Below are positions 7,566 to 15,204 of a stretch of 64,000 nt of DNA, in pieces. The notes below the pieces were generated by a model that searched no databases, had not been told where the DNA came from, and was given only the letters and a program-made list of their open reading frames with translations. The translations under genes and the position numbers were made by a program. The first letter of the stretch is position 1, and the number at the start of each line of letters is the position of its first letter. Source of the DNA: Streptomyces sp. NK15101 (GTDB lineage: Bacteria; Actinomycetota; Actinomycetes; Streptomycetales; Streptomycetaceae); contig NZ_JAINVG010000031.1 of the NCBI RefSeq assembly GCF_020400725.1, positions 19,326 through 83,325 on the forward strand. Direction: 5' to 3'.

Positions 7566-10526
7566 ATGACAGAGCACGGTTCCACTCCGGAGGCGACGGC
7601 TCCGCAGACGGAACTCGGCGAGGACGGCCTCGGGCAGCTGCTCGCCGGGCTGACCGCCGTGCGGGAGGGGGACCTGTCGGTCCGGCTCCCCGTCGCCGCG
7701 GACGGCATCCTCGGCGAGATCGCCGGCGTCTACAACGACATGGTCGGCCACCTCTCGCTGGTCACCTCCGAGGTCACCCGGGTCGCCGACGAGGTCGGCG
7801 CCCAGGGGCTGCTCGGCGGCCGGATCCGCGAGCCCCGCTCGCGCGGGGTGTGGCGCGAGCTCACCTCCGGCGTCAACACGATGGCCGACAACCTCACCTC
7901 CCAGGTCCGGTCCATCGCCCAGGTCGCCACGGCCGTCGCCGGCGGAGACCTCACGCGGAAGATCCGGGTGGACGCGCGCGGCGAGATCCTGGAGCTGAAG
8001 GAGACCATCAACACGATGGTGGACCGGCTGTCCTCCTTCGCCGAGGAGGTCACCCGGGTCGCCCGCGAGGTCGGCACGGAGGGCAAGCTCGGCGGCCAGG
8101 CCGAGGTGCACGGCGTCTCCGGCACCTGGAAGGACCTCACCGACAACGTCAACTCCATGGCCGACAACCTCACCAACCAGGTGCGGAACATCGCCCAGGT
8201 CACCACCGCCGTCGCCCAGGGCGACCTGACCAGCCGGATCGACGTCTCGGCGCGCGGCGAGATCCTCGAACTCAAGACCACCATCAACACGATGGTCGAC
8301 CAGCTGTCCTCCTTCGCCGCCGAGGTCACCCGCGTCGCCCGCGAGGTCGGCACGGAGGGCAAACTCGGCGGCCAGGCGGAGGTGGAGGGCGTCTCCGGCA
8401 CCTGGAAGCGGCTGACCGAGAACGTCAACGAGCTCGCCGGGAACCTCACCCGCCAGGTCCGCGCCATCGCCGAGGTCACCAGCGCCGTCGCCGAGGGCGA
8501 CCTGACCCGGTCGATCACCGTCGACGCCCCCGGAGAGGTCAGGGACCTGCGCGACAACATCAACTCGATGGTCGAGTCGCTGCGCGCCACCACCCGGGCC
8601 AACGAGGAACAGGACTGGCTCCAGACCACGCTCGCCCGGACCACGGGCCTGCTGCAGGGCACCCGGAGCCTGCCCGAGATCGCCGAGCTGATCATGGCCG
8701 AAGTGCCGCCGCTGATCGGCGCCCAGTACGGGGCCTTCTTCCTCGCCACGGACGGCGAGAAGGGCACCGAGCTCGTCATGACCGCCGCCTACGGCTCCCC
8801 GGACGACCCGGACGACCCGCCGCGCCGCTTCCGGCTCGGCCAGTCCCTCGTCGGGCAGGCCGCCCGGGACCGGCGCCCCCTCGTGGTCGAGCGCGTGCCC
8901 CCCGGATACACCACCATCGCCTCCGGAGTGGGCTCCGGCGACCCGGGCATGCTGGTCGTCCTGCCCCTCGTGGTCGAGGAACAGGTGCTCGGCGCCGTCG
9001 AGTTCGCCTCGCTGTCCCCCTTCTCGCCCCTCCGGCGGGAGTTCCTCGACCGGTTCACGGTCAGCGCGGGAGCCGTCCTCAGCTCCCTGGTCGCCAACCT
9101 CCGCACCGACGAACTCCTCGGCCAGTACCGCCAGCTGGCCGACGAACTGCGCTCCCGGTCCAAGGAGTTGCAGATCGGCCAGCAGGAACTCCAGCGCTCC
9201 AACGCCGAGCTGCAGGAGAAGGCCGCGCTCCTGGCCGACCGCAACAAGGACATCGAGTCGAAGAACCTGGTCATCGAACAGGCGCGCCAGGAGCTGGAGG
9301 CCCGGGCCCAGCAGCTGTCCCGCACCTCCATGTACAAGTCCGAGTTCCTCGCCAACATGAGCCACGAACTGCGCACCCCGCTCAACAGCCTGCTCATCCT
9401 CGCGCGGCTGCTCGCCCAGAACGCCGAGGGGAACCTGACGGAGAAGCAGGTCGACTACGCCGAGGTCATCCACTCCGCCGGCTCCGACCTCCTCCAGCTG
9501 ATCAACGACATCCTCGACCTGTCGAAGGTCGAGGCAGGCAAGATGGACATCAGGCGGGAGCCGTTCCACCTGAGCCAGCTGATGGAGTACCTGGAGGCGA
9601 CCTTCGGGCCGGTCGCCGACGAGCGGCACCTCCGGTTCACCGTCACCCTGGCGGACGACCTGCCCGAGGCGCTGAACAGCGACGAGGCGCGCATCCGTCA
9701 GATCCTGCGCAACCTGCTCTCCAACGCGCTGAAGTTCACCGAGGAGGGCAGCGTCTCGCTCACCGTCGAGCACGCGTCCTCCGCCGAGATCCCGCCGACC
9801 ATGGCCGGGACCGGACACGTCCTCGCCTTCCGGGTCGCCGACACCGGCATCGGCATCCCCGCCGAGCAGCTCCAGCACGTCTTCGAGGCCTTCCAGCAGG
9901 GCGACGGCACGGCCGTCCGGCGGTACGGGGGAACCGGCCTCGGGCTGTCGATCAGCCGGGAGGTGGCCGGCCTCCTCGGCGGGGCCATCCAGGCGCAGAG
10001 CGTCGCGGGGCAGGGCAGCACCTTCACGTTCTACCTGCCGGTGCCCCGGCCCGCGGAGCTCGCCGCGGCCGGGGCGGCCTCCGCCGCGCGGGCGCTGACC
10101 GCCCCCGGCTCCTCCGCCGTCCGGCCGGACGGCGTCGGCTCCCCGGACGGGCTGGCGGGCCGGACCGTGCTCGTGGTGGACGACGACGCGCGCAACGTGT
10201 ACGCCCTCACCGCCGTCCTCGAAGGACGCGGCCTCCACGTCCTCACGGCCGACGGCGGCCGTGCGGGCCTCGACGTGCTCGCCGCCCACGACGAGGTCGA
10301 GCTCGTGCTGATGGACGTCATGATGGCCGGGATGGACGGCTACTCGGCCATCGAGGCCATCAGGCGGCTGCCGGACCGCTCGGGCCTCCCCGTCATCGTG
10401 GTCACCGCGAAGGCGATGCCGGGCGACCGCGCCCAGGCCCTCGCGGCGGGCGCCGACGACTACGTGTCGAAGCCGGTCGACGAGGAGGAACTGACCGACA
10501 AGATCCGCAGCTGGCTCGCCGGCTGA
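7566..10526 (+). CDS. Cytosolic HAMP-array hybrid histidine kinase
   Basis: 986 residues, ATG 7566 after GAGG. Order: four tandem HAMP-type modules (about 25-340), GAF (about 355-520), coiled coil (about 520-590), HisKA with NMSHELRTPLNS (His600), HATPase with NLLSNALKF, DTGIGIP and GGTGLGL (about 695-830), and a receiver domain (about 868-985) with VDDD, phospho-Asp917 in LMDVMM and Lys in SKPVDEEEL. No membrane segment or signal peptide is seen, so it should sense a cytoplasmic cue. The build resembles fungal group III (Nik1/Os-1) osmosensing kinases and their bacterial relatives. No separate response regulator lies beside it. Confidence 0.93.
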   Translation: MTEHGSTPEATAPQTELGEDGLGQLLAGLTAVREGDLSVRLPVAADGILGEIAGVYNDMVGHLSLVTSEVTRVADEVGAQGLLGGRIREPRSRGVWRELTSGVNTMADNLTSQVRSIAQVATAVAGGDLTRKIRVDARGEILELKETINTMVDRLSSFAEEVTRVAREVGTEGKLGGQAEVHGVSGTWKDLTDNVNSMADNLTNQVRNIAQVTTAVAQGDLTSRIDVSARGEILELKTTINTMVDQLSSFAAEVTRVAREVGTEGKLGGQAEVEGVSGTWKRLTENVNELAGNLTRQVRAIAEVTSAVAEGDLTRSITVDAPGEVRDLRDNINSMVESLRATTRANEEQDWLQTTLARTTGLLQGTRSLPEIAELIMAEVPPLIGAQYGAFFLATDGEKGTELVMTAAYGSPDDPDDPPRRFRLGQSLVGQAARDRRPLVVERVPPGYTTIASGVGSGDPGMLVVLPLVVEEQVLGAVEFASLSPFSPLRREFLDRFTVSAGAVLSSLVANLRTDELLGQYRQLADELRSRSKELQIGQQELQRSNAELQEKAALLADRNKDIESKNLVIEQARQELEARAQQLSRTSMYKSEFLANMSHELRTPLNSLLILARLLAQNAEGNLTEKQVDYAEVIHSAGSDLLQLINDILDLSKVEAGKMDIRREPFHLSQLMEYLEATFGPVADERHLRFTVTLADDLPEALNSDEARIRQILRNLLSNALKFTEEGSVSLTVEHASSAEIPPTMAGTGHVLAFRVADTGIGIPAEQLQHVFEAFQQGDGTAVRRYGGTGLGLSISREVAGLLGGAIQAQSVAGQGSTFTFYLPVPRPAELAAAGAASAARALTAPGSSAVRPDGVGSPDGLAGRTVLVVDDDARNVYALTAVLEGRGLHVLTADGGRAGLDVLAAHDEVELVLMDVMMAGMDGYSAIEAIRRLPDRSGLPVIVVTAKAMPGDRAQALAAGADDYVSKPVDEEELTDKIRSWLAG
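7980..8531 (+). repeat. Two near-identical 276-bp repeats encoding HAMP modules
   Basis: Residues 139-230 and 231-322 of the kinase are 92-residue direct repeats, each starting GEILELK and containing EVTRVAREVGTEGKLGGQAE. A diverged copy lies before and a partial one after. The DNA is also close to identical, so copy number may change by recombination. Confidence 0.85.
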
Positions 10527-10531
10527 AGCGC

Positions 10532-10565
10532 GCCCGTCCGCCGCGGAGAAGCCCCGGCGGCGGGC
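10532..10565. terminator. Hairpin between convergent kinase and phosphatase genes
   Basis: Stem GCCCG plus CCGCCG (10532-10543, one bulged T) pairs with CGGCGG plus CGGGC (10555-10565), in the 40-bp gap between two convergent stops. Possibly bidirectional. Confidence 0.4.
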
Positions 10566-10566
10566 G

Positions 10567-12876
10567 TCAACGGGCCGGCGGCCGGCCCCGGACCCGTACG
10601 GCGACGATGCTGGTGTCGTCGTCGGTGTCCCCCGCCGCCGTGGCGAGCAGGGCGTCGACGAGCGTGTCCGGCGCGTGGCCCGCGAGCCGCTCCGCGTCGC
10701 CGGCGAGCCGCGCCAGGCCCTCGTCGAGGCCGTCGTGGCGGCGCTCGATCAGCCCGTCGGTGTACAGCAGCAGGGTGTCCCCGGGGCGCAGCCCGATCCG
10801 CTGCTCGCGGTAGGCGTACGAGGGCACCGCGCCGAGCAGCAGGTCCCGGGGCGGTTCGAGCAGCCGCGCCCGGCCGTCCCTGAGCAGCACCATCGGCAGG
10901 TGTCCGGCGCTCGTCCAGAGCAGGCCGCGGTCCTCGGCGTCGTACAGGGCGCAGACGGCGGTCGCGGTGACGCCGCCGCCCGTGCGCAGGGTCACCTCGT
11001 TGAGCCACTCCATCAGCCGCCGGGGCGAGCGGCCGGTGAAGGCGAGCGCGCGCTGGGCGTTGCGGAGCGCCACCATGCCCGTGACGGCGTCGATGCCGTG
11101 GCCCGCGATGTCGCCGACGGCCACGAGGATCTTGCCGCTGGGCAGCGCGAGCACGTCGTACCAGTCGCCGCCGACCCGGTACTCCTTCGCCGCCGGCCGG
11201 TACCGGGCGGCCACCACCAGGTCTCCGGGCATCTCCTGGAGGCCGGGCACCTCGGGCACGATCGCCTGCTGGAGCTGGAGCGCCAGCTGGTGGCGCAGCT
11301 CCGACTGGTCGTGCAGCGCGGTGAGGTGGTCGAAGGTCGCGGTGAGCGCGGCCTCGGTCCTCCGGCTGTCCGACACGTCCTGGTACACCCCGGCGAGGCC
11401 GGTGACGGTGCCCTCCGCGATCAGCGGCTCGGCCGCCACGCGCACATGGCGTACGGTGCCGTCGGGGAGCACGACCCGCAGGACCGCCTGCCCGCCCGTC
11501 TGCCGCTCGGTCACGGCCGCCACCAGGTCGGCGAGGGCCTCGTGGTCGTCCGGGCGCACCCGGTCGCGCAGGCCCGCGAACGGCACCGGCGGCTCGTCCC
11601 GCGCCATGCCGAAGATGCCGTACGCCTCCGGTGACCACACCGTCCCGCCGCCGGTCAGGCTGTCCTGGAAGGGCGCCACGCTCTGCAGCCGGGCGACCGC
11701 CCGGGCCGCGGCGAGCCCGGTCTCGCCCACGGTGTGCCACATCACCACGGCGTGCCGCCCGCCGGCCGGCAGCACCCGCACGTCGAGGAGCGGCGGGTCT
11801 CCCGGCCCCGCGGTCACCGGCAGCCGTGCGGCCCGCTGGGTGCGCGCGGTCCCGGCGGCGCGGCGCGCCATGCGCGCCAGGTCGGCGTGGACGAGGGGGA
11901 AGGCGCGTGCCAGGGAGGCGGCGCCCCCGGGCGGGACGCCCCCGAGCGCGGCGGTCGCCTCGTCGTTGAGGTGCTCCACGGTCGGCTCCCCCGACGTGTC
12001 GGACACGGCGAGCAGCATCGCCGGCTGGGCGAGGGAGTCGAGCACGTCGACGAGGACGGGGGCGGTCGGCGGCGAGTCGGGGCTGTCGAGCACGGTGCCG
12101 GCCACGCCCATGAGTCCGGTGAGGGCCCGGCGGGCCGTCGCGTCGAGCGCCGTCGGGCCCGGCCAGCCGACGAGGGCGAGGCCGACGGTCCTGTCGCGCC
12201 GGCGCAGCGGGAGCAGGGCGCGGGCGGCGCGGGCGGCGGGCCCCGGGAGGAGTTCGCCGGCGGGCGGCCCGTCCTCCAGCCAAACGGGCGCGTTCTCGGC
12301 GAGGACGGTACGGAACGACTCGGGGGCGGCGGGCGGGATCCACTGCCAGGCGGCGGCCTCGGCGGCTCCCGTCCCCGCGGAGCCGGCGAGCCGCAGGCAG
12401 CCGTGGTCGACGCACCGCCACAGCCAGAGGGCGTCCGCGCCGAGCGGGGCGAGGCCCTGCTCCAGGAGGGTCCGTGCCGCTTCGCCCACCGTGTCGGCGG
12501 TCTCCGCGGCGGCGGCCGTCCGGCGGGCCCGGCGCGCCTCGGAGGGACCGCCCCAGGCCCCGCCCTCCTCCTCGGGGTCCGCGTTCTCCGGAGGGACCAC
12601 CGGCGCAGTCCCGCCGTCGCCCACGGCCGCGCTCACGATGTCCGCGGCGAGGTCCTCCACGGACAGGCCGGTCGCCTGCGCGAGGGCGGAGAGGTACTCG
12701 GCCGCTTCGGAGGAGGGCAGCCGCAGCTGGGCGGTGAGCACGCCGGCGGCGAGATCGAGCAGGTGGCGTCGGACGAGCTGGTCGCGCAGCCAGCGGTTCT
12801 CGGCGGCGAGTGCGGGGAGGCCGCGGTCCGGCCGGACGACGGACGGGGATCCCCTGGAGTCTGCGAAAGCGGTCAA
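10567..12876 (-). CDS. ANTAR-GAF-PAS-PP2C (SpoIIE-type) serine phosphatase
   Basis: 769 residues from a TTG at 12876, chosen because GGAGG lies 5 bp before it; a GTG at 12954 without a ribosome binding site would add 26 residues. Order: ANTAR-like helical segment near the N-terminus (ENRWLRDQLVRRHLLDLAAG, LSVEDLAADIV), GAF-like (about 125-265), two PAS-like regions (about 275-500), and PP2C/SpoIIE phosphatase (about 525-765) with metal-binding GGDWYDVLALPSG, VGDIAGHGIDA, LLYTDGLIERR and DDDTSIVAV. Such proteins dephosphorylate STAS antagonists to free sigma factors. The STAS and ATPase genes at 6570-7493 are plausible partners. Confidence 0.9.
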   Translation of the reverse strand: MTAFADSRGSPSVVRPDRGLPALAAENRWLRDQLVRRHLLDLAAGVLTAQLRLPSSEAAEYLSALAQATGLSVEDLAADIVSAAVGDGGTAPVVPPENADPEEEGGAWGGPSEARRARRTAAAAETADTVGEAARTLLEQGLAPLGADALWLWRCVDHGCLRLAGSAGTGAAEAAAWQWIPPAAPESFRTVLAENAPVWLEDGPPAGELLPGPAARAARALLPLRRRDRTVGLALVGWPGPTALDATARRALTGLMGVAGTVLDSPDSPPTAPVLVDVLDSLAQPAMLLAVSDTSGEPTVEHLNDEATAALGGVPPGGAASLARAFPLVHADLARMARRAAGTARTQRAARLPVTAGPGDPPLLDVRVLPAGGRHAVVMWHTVGETGLAAARAVARLQSVAPFQDSLTGGGTVWSPEAYGIFGMARDEPPVPFAGLRDRVRPDDHEALADLVAAVTERQTGGQAVLRVVLPDGTVRHVRVAAEPLIAEGTVTGLAGVYQDVSDSRRTEAALTATFDHLTALHDQSELRHQLALQLQQAIVPEVPGLQEMPGDLVVAARYRPAAKEYRVGGDWYDVLALPSGKILVAVGDIAGHGIDAVTGMVALRNAQRALAFTGRSPRRLMEWLNEVTLRTGGGVTATAVCALYDAEDRGLLWTSAGHLPMVLLRDGRARLLEPPRDLLLGAVPSYAYREQRIGLRPGDTLLLYTDGLIERRHDGLDEGLARLAGDAERLAGHAPDTLVDALLATAAGDTDDDTSIVAVRVRGRPPAR

Positions 12877-12993
12877 GTGGGCCTCCGTCCCGCCTGGGTG
12901 CGGGCGTCCGGAGTCTGCGGGTGGGTCCGATCCGGATTCTACTCGCGCGTTCACGTTCGCGTTCGGGTCCGTGACCGCTCGCGGGCGGCGGGG

Positions 12994-13380
12994 TCAGGCG
13001 GCGGGGGTCTCGACGAGTTCGTCGCGGGTCATGGTGGAACGGCCCCGTGTCCCGGCGTCCGCGGCCTTGTCGTACAGGCTCGGCCTTCGAGTGGCCCCGG
13101 AGGTCCTGGACGGGCTTCCGGGCCCGGCTCGGGGCGGACTTCCGGATCCGGCCCCGGGCGGACTTGCGTACCCGGCCCCGGGCGCCCTCCCGGCCCTGAC
13201 TCCGGTCCGCGGCCGGGTCTCCGGGAGCCGCCGCGCGCGGGGTCCACGCCGGCGCACAGGGCCTCCACGAGGTCGATGACGTCCGTGGACCCGGCCGGCT
13301 GTCCGGCCTCTTCCACGGTCTCCCCGGCCCGCTTCGCCTCGATCGGCGCGACGGCCTTGTCCCGAAAGGCGTCCCTACTC
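12994..13380 (-). pseudogene. Decayed Ku (NHEJ end-binding protein) C-terminal remnant
   Basis: Two minus-strand frames carry pieces of the C-terminus of bacterial Ku. The frame from about 13376 reads AFRDKAVAPIEAKRAGETVE and then STDVIDLVEALCAGVD, like the end of the Ku core and its VIDLMEAL segment. After a frameshift, the frame ending at 12994 reads LYDKAADAGTRGRSTMTRDE, the Rho-N/SAP-like tail of many actinobacterial Ku proteins. The N-terminal 230 or so residues are absent. A 24-bp tandem repeat lies between the pieces. The reading rests on short motifs. Confidence 0.5.
13115..13186. repeat. Three 24-bp tandem repeats within the Ku remnant
   Basis: Units start at 13115, 13139 and 13163. 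The second begins CTTCCGGATCCGGCCCCGGG. On the minus strand they encode a Gly/Pro/Ser/Ala-rich linker of 8-residue repeats. The frameshift of the remnant lies in or near this array, so slippage may have caused it. Confidence 0.65.
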
Positions 13381-13469
13381 CTCGTAGAACCCGACCGCCA
13401 GGCCGACCGGCTCGAACGCCGGGTTTCCCTTCCGCATCGGCCGTGTCACCGCCCTCGCCTGTCCCGTCC

Positions 13470-13688
13470 TCAGTCGGCCGGCTCGCCCGGCGCGGGGTGC
13501 CCGGGGTGGACCGTGCCGTCGCGCGCCCCGCCCCGGGGGGCCGAGCCGGCCTCGTCGGTGTCCGGCGGGTTCCCCTCGTCCTTCCCGTCCGGCAGGGGAA
13601 CGGACAGCGGGTCCTCCGCCATGGCCTGCTGGTCCTCGGGATCCCGGGGAAGCGGCTCGTCCGGCCCCGGCTTCCGATGTTCGCTCAT
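13470..13688 (-). CDS. Small acidic Pro-rich hypothetical protein
   Basis: 72 residues from ATG 13688, preceded by an AGAGAGG-type ribosome binding site. It is strongly hydrophilic, rich in Asp, Glu, Pro and Gly (PGPDEPLPRDPEDQQAMAED) and probably disordered. No known domain. It is the last gene of a leftward set with 13739-14008 and the Usp gene 14041-14514. Confidence 0.55.
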   Translation of the reverse strand: MSEHRKPGPDEPLPRDPEDQQAMAEDPLSVPLPDGKDEGNPPDTDEAGSAPRGGARDGTVHPGHPAPGEPAD

Positions 13689-13738
13689 CCTGATCGCCTC
13701 TCTTCCGGCATCCCGCTCTCCTCGCTTCCGGCCCCCCT

Positions 13739-14008
13739 TCACAGGGGCGGCGGAACGCCTCCGTCGAGTCCGGCCTCTCCCTCCTCGCTGAGCGGCATGA
13801 GCGCGATGCACTCGGCGTCGATCCGGTCGGCGACCTCCGTCAGCGCGCCGACCAGCGCCTCGACCGTCTCCGGTTCGAGGCCCGAGTCCTCGTCGTCGGC
13901 CGAGGCCGTCCAATGGGACGCGAGGTGCCGCAGCAGGAGGGTCACTTCGTCGGCGGGCAGCAGGAGGGGACCACCGGGGACGTGGACGAGGGACATCGAC
14001 GCGTTCAT
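13739..14008 (-). CDS. Small conserved-type hypothetical protein downstream of Usp
   Basis: 89 residues from ATG 14008. It begins MNASMSLVHVPGGPLLLPAD and has a helical middle (EVTLLLRHLASHW, PETVEALVGALTEVADRIDA) with many acidic residues. I recall similar short Streptomyces proteins of unknown function but cannot name the family safely. It lies 32 bp after the Usp stop on the same strand, so it is likely co-expressed under stress. Confidence 0.65.
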   Translation of the reverse strand: MNASMSLVHVPGGPLLLPADEVTLLLRHLASHWTASADDEDSGLEPETVEALVGALTEVADRIDAECIALMPLSEEGEAGLDGGVPPPL

Positions 14009-14040
14009 GGGGAACCGACCTCCGCGGTAGGGGACGAGCC

Positions 14041-14514
14041 TCAGGGCGTCAGGTCCGCGGGGGCCCCTTCCGGGGCGTCCGCGCGGACGATGACGACGGG
14101 ACAGGACGCGTGCACGGCGCACTGCTGACCGACCGAGCCCAGGAGCAGGCTCGCGAAGCCGCCCCGGCCGCGGCTGCCGACGACGAGCAGCTCGGCGCGG
14201 GCCGACGCCTCGACCAGGACCTCGGCGGGGTTGCCGCGGACGACGTGCCGCTCCAGCGGCGGCACCTCGCCGATCAGGGAGAGCACGGAGTCGAGTTCTT
14301 CGGACAGCTCCTTCACGGCCTGTTCCTCGTCGAACGTGGCGTCCACGGGCGGCGCCGACCATCCCGTCGCGCCGGGCACCTCGTGGACGCCGACGACGTC
14401 CAGGGTCGCTCCGGTCCGACGCGCCTGCCGGACCGCCCACCGCAGCGCCGCGTACGACGAGGGCGAGCCGTCGACACCCACGACCACGCGGGAAGTGCCG
14501 TCGCTGGAGTCCAT
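14041..14514 (-). CDS. Universal stress protein, UspA family (second copy)
   Basis: 157 residues, ATG 14514. It has the same Usp signatures as the 5930-6382 protein: VVVGVDGSPSSYAALRWAV, GATGWSAPPVDATFDEEQAV and the ATP-binding VVGSRGRGGFASLLLGSVGQ. The two are clear paralogues over their full length. Likely an ATP-binding stress or dormancy protein. A sigma-B-like promoter lies 73 bp upstream. Confidence 0.92.
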   Translation of the reverse strand: MDSSDGTSRVVVGVDGSPSSYAALRWAVRQARRTGATLDVVGVHEVPGATGWSAPPVDATFDEEQAVKELSEELDSVLSLIGEVPPLERHVVRGNPAEVLVEASARAELLVVGSRGRGGFASLLLGSVGQQCAVHASCPVVIVRADAPEGAPADLTP

Positions 14515-14586
14515 GACCGTGCCTCTTCTCCCGATCGGGCCCGAGGGGCGGACGGGACGCCGGTCCCGTCCTCTCCTCCCGGCCGA

Positions 14587-14611
14587 CTACCCGGTGCCCG
14601 GCCTCGTACGC
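14587..14611 (-). promoter_or_regulatory. Candidate sigma-B-type promoter for the second Usp gene
   Basis: Minus strand: GCGT (14611-14608), 15 bp, GGGTAG (14592-14587). The spacing and -10 hexamer are identical to the promoter at 6410-6434. Confidence 0.5.
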
Positions 14612-14637
14612 CTGGTGCCGTCCGTGCGCGTGCCCAC

Positions 14638-14663
14638 GCGTGAGTGCCGGACCGTGCGGGTAG
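14638..14663 (+). promoter_or_regulatory. Candidate sigma-B-type promoter for the small membrane protein gene
   Basis: Plus strand: GCGT (14638-14641), 16 bp, GGGTAG (14658-14663), 77 bp before the ATG at 14740. Third site of the same design within 8.3 kb. Confidence 0.4.
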
Positions 14664-14739
14664 ACGCGGAGCCGGAGGAGGGTGGGGCGGCGGAGGAACG
14701 CGCCGGACGCGGGGGCGGTCAGCGGAAGGACGTACGACC

Positions 14740-15126
14740 ATGCTGTTCCTGCTGGGCCTGCTGCTCCTCGGGGCGACCGGCGCCTTCATCGGGCTGGTGA
14801 TCTCGGAGAACACCGGAGGCCCCGACCGGACCGTCATGATGCTGGACAACCGGATCGCCACGATGGACGGCCTCGCGATCTTCCTCGCCGGCATGGCGCT
14901 GGCCGTGATCGTCGGCCTCGCCTGCGCCATGATGGCGGCGGGCGCCGCACGGGCCCGCCGCCGCCGGGCCCTCGGACGCCGCGTCCACGAGCCGGCGGAG
15001 CCGCGCTCCCGTCCGGGGGACGGCGGTCCCCGCGAAGAGCGGGACACGGCGTCCCGTACGGAGGACGACACCGGGGCCGCCGGGGGACGGCGCCCCCGCC
15101 GCCACCACTTCCGCTTCGGGCACTGA
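14740..15126 (+). CDS. Small two-helix membrane protein, hypothetical
   Basis: 128 residues from ATG 14740, with GGAAGGA 9 bp upstream. Two membrane helices are visible: about 2-20 (LFLLGLLLLGATGAFIGLVI) and about 46-68 (GLAIFLAGMALAVIVGLAC), separated by a short polar segment. A basic, Arg-rich, probably disordered tail of about 55 residues follows and ends with HHFRFGH. No family is recognised. It sits between a stress protein gene and transketolase. Confidence 0.7.
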   Translation: MLFLLGLLLLGATGAFIGLVISENTGGPDRTVMMLDNRIATMDGLAIFLAGMALAVIVGLACAMMAAGAARARRRRALGRRVHEPAEPRSRPGDGGPREERDTASRTEDDTGAAGGRRPRRHHFRFGH

Positions 15127-15204
15127 CGACGTCCTCGTGCACGCCCTCCCGCCCCGGAAGGCGGGGGCGGCGCGAGGCCCGGCACGGTCGGAAAGGACTC
15201 GGTC

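Noticed and set aside
5904..10289. 1461-codon open frame on the minus strand opposite the hybrid kinase
   Set aside because: Shadow of the kinase gene in high-GC DNA; the plus-strand frame has full domain matches, the antisense one none.
7502..10813. 1103-codon plus-strand open frame overlapping the kinase
   Set aside because: Third-position frame shadow; Arg/Pro-rich translation without domains.
10967..13279. 770-codon plus-strand open frame opposite the PP2C phosphatase
   Set aside because: Antisense shadow; the minus strand carries the ANTAR/GAF/PP2C motifs.
14009..14440. Extension of the 89-residue protein gene upstream to 14440
   Set aside because: The extra codons overlap the Usp gene out of frame; ATG 14008 gives a sensible start and operon spacing.
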